Below are positions 23,526 through 36,200 of a DNA stretch of 64,000 bases, in pieces. Every line of letters starts with the position of its first letter. Positions within the stretch are counted from its first letter, which is position 1. The stretch lies in NCBI RefSeq assembly GCF_964340395.1, contig NC_135565.1, forward strand, positions 3,257,142 to 3,321,141, given 5' to 3'. The translations under genes and the position numbers were made by a program. The notes under the pieces are model-generated. The model saw only the letters and a list, made by a program, of their open reading frames with translations. It was not told where the DNA came from and made no database searches. The stretch is from Glandiceps talaboti (Eukaryota; Hemichordata; Enteropneusta; Spengelidae).

Positions 23526-23599
23526 CTTACACACACACACGCACATACCCGCACGCACACACACACACACACATACACCCACATACATACATACATACA

Positions 23600-23633
<34 letters not shown>

Positions 23634-23755
23634 CATACATACATACATACATACATACATACATGTATTACATACATGTAATACATACATACATACATAC
23701 ATACATACATACATACATACATACATACATACATACATACATACATACATACATC
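23469..23755. repeat. CATA microsatellite
   Basis: (CATA)n with a CACA block and a short palindrome, ATGTATTACATACATGTAAT, near 23,663. It adjoins the LINE relic. Confidence 0.95.
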
Positions 23756-24757
23756 AGTACCGTAGCCTCGGAGGGGGGCAAGGGGGTAGCTGCCCCCACC
23801 CCTGACATTTTGGAAAAAGACAAAAAAAATACTTTTTGAATACATGGCGATGTTATTAAAATCGTTATTTACTTGACGATTCCTAGCATGCGCGATTGAA
23901 ATTGATGGTTCACTAAAGTCTAAAGTGACTGCACACTGACTCCTCCCTAATATGTATCTTATATCTCTATTGTACGCTGGCTTAACTTTGAATAAAAATG
24001 TGTCCAGTTAAAAATTGTAACTTTTTGCAGCAAATTAAAAATACCTTGTTCGGGAAAGTACAAAAGAAGTGCACACACGCACTGTGCATTTTCCGCGAGT
24101 AACAGTTGTCTTGAAAGTCTCCTTCATTTGAAGATAGCAAGTCGCAATTATAATGTTAGCGAGTGAAACTCAAAAAAAAGACGGAAAAAGTCGTTCAACG
24201 TGAGGTCGCTTACAATGACTCCAAAGATGCGCTCGATCTCATTGCACACTGTCACTAGCGTTATTCCGCAATTCATTTTGAAGCGGCATTTTGCTGTGGA
24301 AAGAATTGTCCTGAATTTGTAAACAGAGCTGTACCCTCGACATCAAAATCCAAACGTCAATTTCCATTATAATGATAATGTCAAGGAGAGTTCACCGAGT
24401 TCACCTTGGGTTCCGACATAGACAAGTTTTGGGAGTTGGGTAAAGAAAATGAATATTTTATTTCTTTGTATTTAGGCCTCGACGATCTTTAGCACAGATG
24501 CTGACAGCTAGACTATAGCCATAATGAGAATCCATGTTTTGAATCGTCAATTTGGACATTCTGTAACTTTGGCTTGTAAGACGAAGCAAGTAACCATGTT
24601 TTTGAAAAAAAATCGCTAGAAATATGACAATGCATATTTCACAAATTATTCTGATAGACGAAATGTTCATTTTGTGCGACGCGAACAATTCAAATAACTA
24701 ATCCATATCACTCTAAACTATCAATCCTGAGGACAACACACTTACTACGTATACTGT
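23756..24757. other. Intergenic; possible transposon end
   Basis: At about 23,757-23,815 the sequence GTAGCCTCGGAGGGGGGCAA followed by a C-rich run resembles G-rich/C-rich ends often seen on marine-invertebrate repeats. The rest shows no gene. Confidence 0.3.
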
Positions 24758-24760
24758 CAG

Positions 24761-24851
24761 TTAACTGCGTGTAGCTCAAGAGGAACATCCAGCTCTACTC
24801 ATAGAGGCTTTAATCAACCCTGTTAAGATAAAGAGAGAAAATATTGCACAG
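24761..24851 (+). pseudogene. Actin exon 2 relic (3' part)
   Basis: Encodes LRVAQEEHPALLIEALINP where actin has [19 protein letters not shown], and ends CACAGGTGAAT against CACAGGTGAGT in the intact gene, so the exon border and a donor-like sequence survive. The first two thirds of the exon are missing. Several replacements affect invariant actin residues. It is a decayed, unprocessed fragment on the plus strand. Confidence 0.82.
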
Positions 24852-25477
24852 GTGAATAAGTAAGAAAAAGTATGACAAGCATTCTTATTGCATCCAGTGC
24901 ATCACATAAAGTTTTTGGAATTTTTTCGAAAGTACTTAATTACGGATTTCGGAATTTTTTTATGTGTTTCTTCGGACCACTCGATTTCCATAGGAGGGGT
25001 GTGGAGTAACTCAAATGACCAACTTCGGGTAGACTTAACATGTTGGTCGCTGTACTTCACACTCGCGTGGACATTTGATTTGAATACGTGCGAATGCATA
25101 CAATGGCACTTCTATATACTGGCAGGTGATAGACCTTTTTCTGTTCAGGGTGTTTCGTCCAACCATTCAACTCAATTTGATAAACGTTCAATCTACGATT
25201 TGTCTTTTTCTGCCCCAGTGAACAGAGGGAAAATGGCGGAAGTCAGGGCCTGGTTAAGTTCCCTGGTGAGGGGTGTCGATGAATTGTTCCATCGGGCCAG
25301 CAAAAAGACTCTGAACCTGGGGCATCTGACCTCCTCCCTGTGAAAACCAAAACAGGATGATCCTATCATTGCATTTGAACCAACTCTCTTATCAGGAGGG
25401 GAGGTGTATGTTGAGACATATTAGATATCACAGTTTTTTTATTAGGTATTTTCATAGGAGTAAATGAGTACAAACCT

Positions 25478-27276
25478 CTTTATATACTTCTTACCTCAGA
25501 CCACTATTCTGGTATAAACTTTATATACTCCTTACCTCAGACCACTATTCTGGTATAAACTTTATATACTTCTTACCTCAGACCACTATTCTGGTATAAA
25601 CTTTATATACTCCTTACCTCAGACCACTATTGTGGTATAAACTTTATATACTTCTTACCTCAGACCACTATTGTGGTATAAACTGTATATACTCCTTACC
25701 TCAGACCACTATTGTGGTATAAACTTTATATACTCCTTACCTCAGACCACTATTCTGGTATAAACTTTATATACTCCTTACCTCAGACTACTATTGTGGT
25801 ATAAACTTTATATACTCCTTACCTCAGACCACTATTGTGGTATAAACTTTATATACTCCTTACTTCAGACCACTATTGTGGTATAAACTGTATATACTTC
25901 TTACCTCAGACCACTATTGTGGTATAAACTTTATATACTCCTTACCTCAGACTACTATTGTGGTATAAACTTTATATACTTCTTACCTCAGACCACTATT
26001 GTGGTATAAACTTTATATACTTCTTACCTCAGACCACTATTGTGGTATAAACTTTATATACTCCTTACCTCAGACCACTATTCTGGTATAAACTTTATAT
26101 ACTCCTTACCTCAGACCACTATTCTGGTATAAACTTTATATACTTCTTACCTCAGACCACTATTGTGGTATAAACTTTATATACTCCTTACCTCAGACTA
26201 CTATTGTGGTATAAACTTTATATACTCCTTACCTCAGACCACTATTCTGGTATAAACTTTATATACTTCTTACCTCAGACCACTATTGTGGTATAAACTT
26301 TATATACTTCTTACCTCAGACCACTATTCTGGTATAAACTTTATACTCCTTACCTCAGACCACTATTCTGGTATAAACTTTATATATTTCTTACCTCAGA
26401 CCACCATTGTGGTATAAACTTTATATACTCCTTACCTCAGACCACTATTCTGGTATAAACTTTATATACTCCTTACCTCAGACTACTATTGTGGTATAAA
26501 CTTTATATACTCCTTACCTCAGACCACTATTCTGGTATAAACTTTATATACTTCTTACCTCAGACCACTATTGTGGTATAAACTTTATATACTTCTTACC
26601 TCAGACCACTATTCTGGTATAAACTTTATACTCCTTACCTCAGACCACTATTCTGGTATAAACTTTATATACTCCTTACCTCAGACCACTATTCTGGTAT
26701 AAACTTTATATACTCCTTACCTCAGACCACTATTCTGGTATAAACTTTATATACTTCTTACCTCAGACCACTATTCTGGTATAAACTTTATATACTCCTT
26801 ACCTCAGACCACTATTGTGGTATAAACTTTATATACTTCTTACCTCAGACCACTATTCTGGTATAAACTTTATATACTCCTTACCTCAGACCACTATTGT
26901 GGTATAAACTGTATATACTCCTTACCTCAGACCACTATTGTGGTATAAATTTTATATACTCCTTACCTCAGACCACTATTGTGGTATAAACTGTATATAC
27001 TCCTTACCTCAGACCACTATTCTGGTATAAACTTTATATACTCCTTACCTCAGACCACTATTGTGGTATAAACTTTATATACTTCTTACCTCAGACCACT
27101 ATTGTGGTATAAACTTTATATACTCCTTACCTCAGACCACTATTCTGGTATAAACTTTATATACTCCTTACCTCAGACCACTATTGTGGTATAAACTTTA
27201 TATACTTCTTACCTCAGACCACTATTGTGGTATAAACTTTATATACTCCTTACCTCAGACCACTATTGTGGTATAA
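25478..27276. repeat. 41-bp minisatellite, about 43 copies
   Basis: A very regular array with period 41 bp containing TTACCTCAGACCACTATT followed by (G/C)TGGTATAAACTTTATATAC. The main variation is one position, giving ACCACTATTGTGGT (a perfect 5-bp-stem hairpin) or ACCACTATTCTGGT (one mismatch), plus CTCC/CTTC and rare GTATATAC changes. The G and C variants are interspersed. No long open frame. Confidence 0.97.
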
Positions 27277-27289
27277 TGCTAGAATGTAC

Positions 27290-28080
27290 CTACCTACTTA
27301 GTATCTTTGGTCGAATTATTGGATTAAACCCCCATTCCAGAGAAAACCACGACTTTTCAGATTGTAAGTTCAATTTATACAGTACAGTCTGCATATTGTG
27401 TTTGTCTATGTCACAAACAATAACCTTCATGTGCTTATTTTCTTTTATTTGAATACATACGAATATACATTGTCACTCCTACTGGCAGATGAGATGTCCT
27501 TCTGTGTTGTAAGTGCCCTCCGTCCAACTGTTCATCAAGTCCCTGTGATAAACGTTCAATCTACTATTGAGTTTTATTCTATCCAAGTCAACAGAGTGCT
27601 CAATCGAACTGCGCATAGAGAAAGCCGTCATATTCAGGGATTGACCAGTATATGCGGCCGGGGGAGGGGGGGGGGCAAGGAGCCATAGGTAGTCTTCACT
27701 GTAATATTTAAGCTAACCATAATTTTGCAGCTTAGTAGAGCTAACTTTAATTTAAAGGGCACAAACTCAAACTTGGAATCTTCTTATTTGCTGCATTTTA
27801 CCAGTGTAGGCTAACAATATTCTTTTAACGCAAGAAAATATGTTACCACCACTTACAATTGTATGAACTCAAACCTGGCATTAAACAGTAACTCAGTCTG
27901 ATGAATGATTTGATGATGAGGGTGTGGGCAAATCCTTACCATGCAATAGATTCTTGTAACAATATTAATGCTAGACAACAATTGTAATTTCGTAAAATCG
28001 TACATCAACATTAACATTATAATGTCATAGAAGTCATGCACCAACATTTCACCATTTATCTCTTTGTTTACAAATGTTTA
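27290..28080. other. No gene seen
   Basis: Intergenic. The part at about 27,445-27,640 resembles 25,080-25,250 on the other side of the minisatellite (shared GATAAACGTTCAATCTAC). A G-run occurs at 27,660. Confidence 0.5.
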
Positions 28081-28090
28081 GGGTCCGCCT

Positions 28091-28321
28091 CAATCTGATT
28101 AAAATCCGATGTAGATGTCGGCTAATCGTGCATTGCTATCTTACCATCGTTATTTAGCTTGAATTGACCTTCGTAGTACATGTTTACGTTTTTAGCCTGA
28201 TCGCCTCCTCTAGAAGCTAAAAAATGTAAACATTGCCAAGAAGGTCAATTCAGGTAAAATAACGAAGGTAAAATAGCAATGAACGATTAGCCGACATCTA
28301 CATCGGATTTTAATCAGATTG
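28091..28321. mobile_element. 231-bp MITE with 9-bp target duplication
   Basis: Terminal inverted repeats start CAATCTGATTAAAATCCGAT and run for roughly 100 bp with few mismatches around a central loop. The 9-bp direct repeat GGTCCGCCT flanks it at 28,082-28,090 and 28,322-28,330. No coding capacity. It is unrelated in sequence to the 487-bp MITE in actin intron 1 but shares the 9-bp duplication length. Confidence 0.88.
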
Positions 28322-28794
28322 GGTCCGCCTGGGTTGTCGGAAACACTTATTTTTATTTGGAAATGTCCGCGTATTTCATTTTTAGGGGTATGTGACCACT
28401 GAGGGCGGCAAACAGTCTGGAAAGTGACTGTTAAAGCAAGGAAGTATATTCCACCTGGTTGAAGGGAAAGGAAGAGAGAACGTCCAAGGGTATGATATAG
28501 AGTGACGTCATCAAGGAAGTCACCAACGTGAACCTGAAGGATCATATCATGTTGTATAGATCTCAGATATATCCATGCATGGGCCTTGCTTGAGTTTTCA
28601 ATGATCTACATCTATTAGTAATAAATTAAAGAAAGAAATCTACATACACATGTACCACAGTTAATTCTCTAAAATAAATAACCAAAACATGTTATTTATA
28701 TTTCAACTTCATGTTTTCCATTTACAACGAATACTAATTAAAAATAAATATGTTGGTGTCTTCTTTCTCCTTGCTTGCCTAGTCCCTACCTGGA

Positions 28795-28960
28795 GGCATG
28801 TCCGTCTGTCCGGCCGTCCGTCCGTCCGTCCATTCATCCATCCGTCGGTCTGTCTACTATGATGTCCGTCCGTCTGTCTGTCTGTCTGTCCGTTCGTCTG
28901 TTTGCCTGCCTTGCCTCAGTTGCCTGTCTGTCCGCCTGCCTGCCCCAGTGCCTGTTTTCC
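28795..28960. repeat. GTCC/GTCT tetranucleotide tract
   Basis: A degenerate (GTCC)n and (GTCT)n tract with CATC and GCCT interruptions. Confidence 0.85.
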
Positions 28961-29159
28961 ATTTCTCTCTTTTTGTCATCTCTCAACCCCACTCTTTCTG
29001 GAGTTATTAGATTTTTGTACTCCCTGGAATATATTTGTTCGGTAACAATCGTTTGCAGAACAACCACCCATTGCATGTGTTTAGAGAATTTAACAATCAG
29101 TGTACAAGGGTGTATTCGAAATTAAAGCACAGCACACTTGGTGTGAACACAGACAGTCT

Positions 29160-29635
29160 GTGTTTGATTAATAGATAGACCAGATTAGTCATATTCTTGT
29201 CAGCTGACCGACATCTCTTTGATGGACGACAGTTTATCCACTCATCAAGGTGAAGAGGGGTTGTGATCTTGGTGTCAATCGTAGAGGGCGCTAAAACACT
29301 TATTTCCACCTCATTCTGTGGGCATAGCCAGGGAACAAACTTACACTCATCACAGATTATAGTCTTGCTGCTAGACGTTCGGGCTTTATTTCGGTGCTAT
29401 AACTATAAGCGAACGAAGTTCGCATGTGAGGGCTTGCCCGAACTCGGATGTTCCATCCCCGATAGCGTTGTTCGGCCGTGTGTCGTATTTTATCGGAAGA
29501 ACATCCGAGGGCTAGCTGATACAGTGATAGACTACACAGATTACAGTTTTGGCATACTGTTATTACATGTACACTCTTTCGGATATCAGCATCACATTTC
29601 ATTGATACCGTTGTATGTAGCTTTCTCGATACAGT
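29160..29635 (-). pseudogene. Actin exon 5 relic with insertion
   Basis: The minus strand contains MKCDADIRKSV (actin [11 protein letters not shown]). A region equivalent to [10 protein letters not shown] follows as SLFPGYAHRM. Then come KEISVLAPSTIDTKI (actin [15 protein letters not shown]) and a nucleotide match to the segment encoding [10 protein letters not shown] block of about 200 bp with its own inverted repeats separates the first two parts. Frameshifts and stops are present. The relic is isolated from other actin exons, and orientation is opposite to the intact genes. Confidence 0.8.
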
Positions 29636-29963
29636 TTATTTTCGCCCGGATCGATGTAACACATACAAGGATAATTCGGTTTGGCAGTTTCGTTTCGACT
29701 TAGGGCTGAGCTTGGAGTGTTTATACTGACAGTGGTATTCTAGTACGTGTATTATAATGCAAAGCTAGTTCTGTGAAAGACTAGACTGTGAAATGATCTA
29801 ACAAGTCACGGGTTCTATTTCGAACGCTACGAGTCATAATATATATTTTGAGCACTGTACAACGATCGATTAACGTAAACAGTTTGTGATTTCTTCATAT
29901 GCTTGTTGCTAGGCGACATGTCTGTACGTGTGTGACAAGTATTCATATACTAGTATATAGGTT

Positions 29964-29986
29964 AGTCCCTCTATGATAGAGGGACT
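29964..29986. repeat. Perfect 11-bp stem hairpin
   Basis: AGTCCCTCTAT and ATAGAGGGACT flank a single G. Its role is unknown. It lies about 270 bp upstream of a predicted first exon. Confidence 0.7.
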
Positions 29987-30128
29987 GTGGTTAGTCGCAT
30001 ATTTTGAAGCTCGTCCATGTCCATGTTAATGTACAACTACTGTATAGCAAGACTGAAAAGATTTCAGTGCCCTTTTGTCCACTGCCTTTTGTTACTTTGA
30101 GTGAATAGATAACAGGTTGACCTTATTC

Positions 30129-30189
30129 ATTGGTCAATAACCAATCAGAGCCATCATTCCTGTACGTTACGCAATTTTTATCATAAATA
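30129..30189 (+). promoter_or_regulatory. Promoter: inverted CCAAT pair and TATA-like box
   Basis: ATTGG at 30,129 and CCAAT at 30,141 form a near-palindrome (ATTGGTCAATAACCAAT). The TATA-like ATAAATA lies at 30,183-30,189. A start near 30,213 would put the ATG at 30,254 about 40 nt into the transcript. CCAAT pairs are classic NF-Y sites; function is inferred from arrangement. Confidence 0.5.
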
Positions 30190-30253
30190 AAAGACCTGGT
30201 CTTCGTTTGAAGCATTGGGATTGTCATATCCACTTGAAGTTAGAGGAAGTACA

Positions 30254-33200
30254 ATGTGGTCATCAAGTGATAGCGATTCTACCCAGGACAAACTTACCAA
30301 TGAACCTACACCAAATCCATATTATCTATGGAGAAGAAAAATCCGGACGACACGTAGACGGAGACGTTCATCGCGTAAGTTGTCTTCAATGTTATCATCA
30401 TTTTTCCTGATAGAGGTTGAAACCCTGTACAGAGTCCTATTAGGTGAAACTTTCATTGGGTAGTTGTTAGCATGGTGGGTTATACTTTCATGTTGTTAGT
30501 AAGTCCAGTGCAAATGAGTCAGATTTGAAAGTGTGGATCGTTAGAGTGGTTAACGTTGCAGCAAGATGGTACGGTTTTCTATAAACTTTATGCATGCTTG
30601 GGTTCATGTAACCGAACAGGAATGGACGTTGAGGTATTTCTACTCCATTGAAAAAGCAAACATTTGTACTAACGCCACCCCAGGTAGCAGAAAACAGATG
30701 TGGTTTCTTTTTCAATATCAAATCACGTTGATAGGAAAGAGATGACTTGTCGAAACAATGTCTTTGAATGAAAACACGGTCTGTCTGAAATCACGTATGA
30801 TCTGTACTGTACTAAAAGTAATAAATCCGTGGTGAAAGGTGAAACAATGTGGAAAGCAGTCCCTAAGCGAATTTCCCCATGGAAATGTTCAAAAGAGCAA
30901 TTTCTAAACCAGTCCACATAGTTACATATAATCTACTGGTGAAAGTAAACTGAAAGGCAAACCACATTATCAAAAGATGGGTACATAACAAATTTCCCCA
31001 TCATAAGTTGATGCGACCCTGTTTTGCAACAAATGGATTCGTTGTAAATCATACACCCTCCTAACTTCCAACCATGGATTCATTCCATTATATAGCTATG
31101 ATTGAAGATCTGGTGATCTGTTCGTATGAAACGTCAACGTTGAACTTTTTGGTTCACAAACTTTAGGTCGAAATTATACAATTAAAGCATAGACCCTGGT
31201 GGGTGGAGGGCCTATTGTTAAAGGGTGAATAATTATATTATTAGTCTTTAAGGGAACAATCAAAGGATTTAGACGAGACTTTATCCACTGACACCTGTTG
31301 ACTTGGAAATTCACCCCTGTTATGAAAAGACCGACTGTATATACATGTATAAAAGAAAACAGTCTAAATGGAGGTGTCAATCTGGACACAATGGCGTCGC
31401 ATAGAATGACAACGTCTGGGACGATCTATGTACAAGGTGCTTCTACCACTGAAAGCACATCAAGCAGACAGAATTTGTTATGAAATCACCGTCAACAAAA
31501 TTCAATATGGATACACAGGGTTTAAAGTTATTGTACCAAAGCTTTAACAATTTGTATATCTAAACACAAGTGAAATGACAATGTTTAGATAATGGACGAG
31601 CACGTAAAATAAGTGAGGAAGAAATTGAAACTTATGTTACCACAGAGGGGCCAAATTCACACCTTTTCATTTTTTTTCACACCGGGACCAGTGACATAAG
31701 TATGCCAACATTTACAGCAAACAAGCCTTTCTTTGCCTCTCTTTAATTTCACCATCAATGATAAAGTATGGGCTTCAGTGGAGTCTTTGCTGTGTTACAG
31801 AGTGATGCGTAAAAGGAGCCACTTTGTCGGCAGGAAGCTGGTGGTACCTGTAGGACATCCTTCATTCATAGACAGTGAATGGATACCTATGATAGAGGAA
31901 TCGTGACCCAATGCAATGTAGAATCTGATCCAGGGATACCCGCTTTCTAGACGTTTCGGTACTACTTTCTCGGTACCCTGGGCATTTCGTTTCCCCTCCT
32001 TTTAGCGTAAATTCGTTGCCAGTTAGCACTAACCTTACCCTAACCCTTACCGAAACGTCCAGGGTACCGAGAAAGTGGTGCCGAAATGACGGGACGAAAT
32101 GGCCAGGTGCCGAAATGACCAGTTACCGGATACCCAACATGTAGAGTATTGTTCAAAATAGATATTCCTTAGGGCGTGGATGTATTAGTGAGACTAGTAC
32201 ATCCATGCGGGTTTGTATTAGGGGAGATGGTTGTCTAGCGAACGCATAGATCATACCATGGATTTATATATCTCAATAATACTAGATCCATGATCCCACG
32301 TATAGGTCTCTACTACCATCTAAACACTGGTATCAACATATGAACACAATCCCACTTTTGAACACATCTCGTGCCACTGCATTCTCACAAACCAGAGTAT
32401 AGTATTGCTATGGACGCATCATTCAACGTCTTCAAGTTAGACTGATCGTGGAGGTATACTTCCATGGATTGATCATGAATGTAAACATTTACATGAGTTT
32501 CTAATACGTCCATGGATTGATTCCACGCACACTAGTAACTATCGTATCGGTTCATTCAAAGAAATCATTTCAGATTCTTTGTTGTTATTGCATCTACTGT
32601 AAATGCTGTTGAACTTTAAAGATTATCTACTGTAAATGATGTTGAACTTTAAAGATTATCTACTGTAAATGATGTTGAACTTCAAAGATTATCTACTGTA
32701 AATGATGTTGAACTTTAAAGATTATCTACTGTAAATGATGTTGAACTTTAAAGATTATCTACTGTAAATGATGTTGAACTTTAAAGATTAGCTACTGTAA
32801 ATGATGTTGAACTTTAAAGATTATCTACTGTAAATGATGTTGAACTTTAAAGATTATCTACTGTAAATGATGTTGAACTTCAAAGATTATCTACTGTAAA
32901 TGATGTTGAACTTTAAAGATTATCTACTGTAAATGATGTTGAACTTTAAAGATTATCTACTGTAAATGATGTTGAACTTCAAAGATTATCTACTGTAAAT
33001 GATGTTGAACTTCAAAGATTATCTACTGTAAATGATGTTGAACTTTAAAGATTATCTACTGTAAATGATGTTGAACTTTAAAGATTATCTACTGTAAATG
33101 ATGTTGAACTTCAAAGATTATCTACTGTAAATGCTGTTGAACTTCAAAGATTATCTACTGTAAATGATGTTGAACTTTAAAGATTATCTACTGTAAATGA

Positions 33201-36200
33201 TGTTGAACTTTAAAGATTATCTACTGTAAATGATGTTGAACTTCAAAGATTATCTACTGTAAATGATGTTGAACTTTAAAGATTATCTACTGTAAATGAT
33301 GTTGAACTTTAAAGATTATCTACTGTAAATGATGTTGAACTTCAAAGATTATCTACTGTAAATGATGTTGAACTTCAAAGATTATCAGTAAGGTGCCGCG
33401 GTGAACATTTGAAAAACTGGGTGAAAATTGTCGGCAAAAATGTGTCGTCACTTTTACTCCGTGAGTTAACACCTATGAAATGGTGATTTGTATTGTCTCA
33501 GACTGGTCTGATGTATTGCTAAGAGAACGCATTGTATTACTTAGTAATTGTTTGTGTATCGTTTGTATATAGTCCTTCACATTAGTGTAATCGCTTGTAT
33601 CTATGATTACCACACCTCGACCTTTGTCAAAACGTTTGATGGTGACATGGCTATTGTTTGACGGCGAAGCACTATTCTCTAGGCACGCGACATGTTGGCT
33701 TTTGTGTTGTGGAATGGTATTGTCGTGAATTACATTTATTGATTCATATTTTGTGTTATACGTTGTTGTTGTTGTTAACATTGTTGCCGTTTCTGATGAA
33801 CTCATTATATAGTCATACGTCATACATAATCAACCAATCAGCACGCAGCCCGCCGATAAGGCAGACGATCAAATCAAAATTTCTTGTGTGATGTAAGTTT
33901 CAGTTACAAGTTGGAGTGCGCGTGCATATAAAGAACAGAGTTCCCAGTGCATTCTACTACTTGCTTGTATTGTCATTTCTATTACTGCTGTTTTCCGAAC
34001 CCCTTTTCTATTGTGAGTCATCCACAGGTATGTCTACTGCCATAGCTACATTTCTCTAGAAAGTTTTCTAGTTTCCTGTTACCGCTTGTCTTGCATGTGC
34101 CAGACTGTGGAATCCAGTTTGATTGATTTGTTTCTGAATAGATACATACTTGTTTGTTTGTGTCGCACTAGAGTATACCATTCTCATTCTATGAATAAAT
34201 GTGTTAGCGTCTCTGAGGAGACTGCTTGAAATGTGAATGAATATCATGATGTTGAGATGAATATCAAGCCTTTTCTTAGTGCAATTATTTCGATATTTGT
34301 TGGTTTAATTTTGTGTGTTTCGATAAATTTGCAATGCATTTAGGATTGCTCTAGCTTTGTTGTTCGTAATGTGTTTGCGTCTGATAGCTTTTTTAAGTTC
34401 GGTTTTTTTTTCAAAGTTTAAGTGACCATTTCGTTACTTGGTTGATGATGGTTCTCTTTTCGGAGGATGTGGTGGTCCTGAAAAGGGTGCGTTGGTTTGT
34501 TATCTATTTATCGATAGTTTAGTGAGAGTGAAGTCCGTAATACCTCAGACCACTAACGAAGTCTGAGGTGATACCATCAAAAGAAAACCCTCGACTCAGA
34601 ATAAATCGTCCTCCAAATATTCAGTCAGTAGAATCAATGAGTGGCGGATATTTAGTGTTAGATTCAGGAATAAATAGTGTAATAGTTAAGAAATTATATC
34701 AAGTAAAACTGATTCAAATAAAGGTAAGTTTCTAAAACACTTTCGATTCAGCTGACGGGGGGGGGGGGGGGCAAAATGACCAGGAGGCAACTGGCCCGTG
34801 GGTGCAAAAGACCAGGGGCAACGGGTTTGCTTCCATTTTGGAACGTTTTGATGTACATTTCGAGCACCACAGAACCAGTGACGTGTAGCACGTGTTGTCG
34901 TGACGTAGAACGATCGTGGTACATGTATATCAATACTTTCCGTTCAAAGAATAACTTGGCTGATTTTGGCTTATGTATCACCATATACTTAGTACTTCCA
35001 CAGTATCACTGTATGAGTATGGTATGATGACTGCTATCCAAAATCAGTCTAACTTATAATATGGCGAGTTATTCAGGGTTTTTTTCTGTTTGTCTGCAAA
35101 AGTCAGTATGATGCCCGTTATCCATGTCGTGGGTTATACTTCCATGATCTATGTAGTTAATTCGGAATTTTCCAAAACCATAGACACATTACGTAGATCT
35201 TCGCGGATTCGCCATGAGTTCAGGACGAGGTGATTGCTTGACCGTGGAAGTATATAACCCATGGTGTTACCAATTTTTCTTGCATTCTACAGTAACAGAA
35301 AACAAATAAAAATGTTCTTTTCTTTATCTTTGATCTGATCTAGAAGTAGAAGAAACTATAAATAAGAAACATGGTTCTTAATTTACTCAGACTTCGTTTC
35401 CAAGGTAACGGTCGCCACATTGTTGATCGAAAGTGATCTTGAGGAAATATGTCTTAATATGAAGAATCAGCACTGTGTGATATTTTCTTGATGTCATTGT
35501 TTTGTTTGTTTGTTCTGTAGTTCTTGCCGTCAGAAAACGTCTAATGTTACGATATTCTACTGGTTTAGACGTCTCTTCAAATAACAATGACAGATGTGAT
35601 AGACGTTGGGGAATTCGTCAACTTGTCAACTATCTTCAAAGTTGTAAGGTAGGTGTAGGTGTCAGCGTCAAGAACGTATGCAGTGAAAATTCGCAATGGG
35701 ACATTTTTGTTCATTAAATAACCAAAGATATATTCGCAGACAAGGGTTGTGATATTGGTCAATATTATCATACAGAGTGTACCGGAAGGAAAAGTTTGGT
35801 TTTGAATCTTTCATGTAATACTTGTAACTGGAGTATCATTTTGAGATCGGACAACCGCAACATATTCACGGGAAATTGTTAAAATACTGATATATAGACA
35901 TTGTACGTGTTAATAATCTGTGGTCGATTTTATCCATTGGCGTTGATTTTTGGATGGGGACCCAAAAATCCCTTTGATTTGATTTATCGTCTATACAGCT
36001 ACAAAAATACGTTTACCCACACGTGATGTATGAGTGTTCACGGTGTACAATACCACTAATATAGTAAGATTGTAGCAACCACACTCGAACGATAGGCTTA
36101 GCACTGCTCCCTCCTGAACTTTCGGAGACACTCAGTAACATGTACTGGTATGTACGTAATGTTGTTTATTTCTGTGTACGATGACTCTGATCATATGTCT

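Noticed and set aside
25485-27276. CRISPR-like regular repeat
   Set aside because: Units are directly contiguous without unique spacers and the DNA is eukaryotic, so it is a minisatellite.
32027-32050. Interstitial telomere repeat
   Set aside because: Only about three imperfect TTAGGG-like units in the loop of a foldback; too short to call a telomeric tract.
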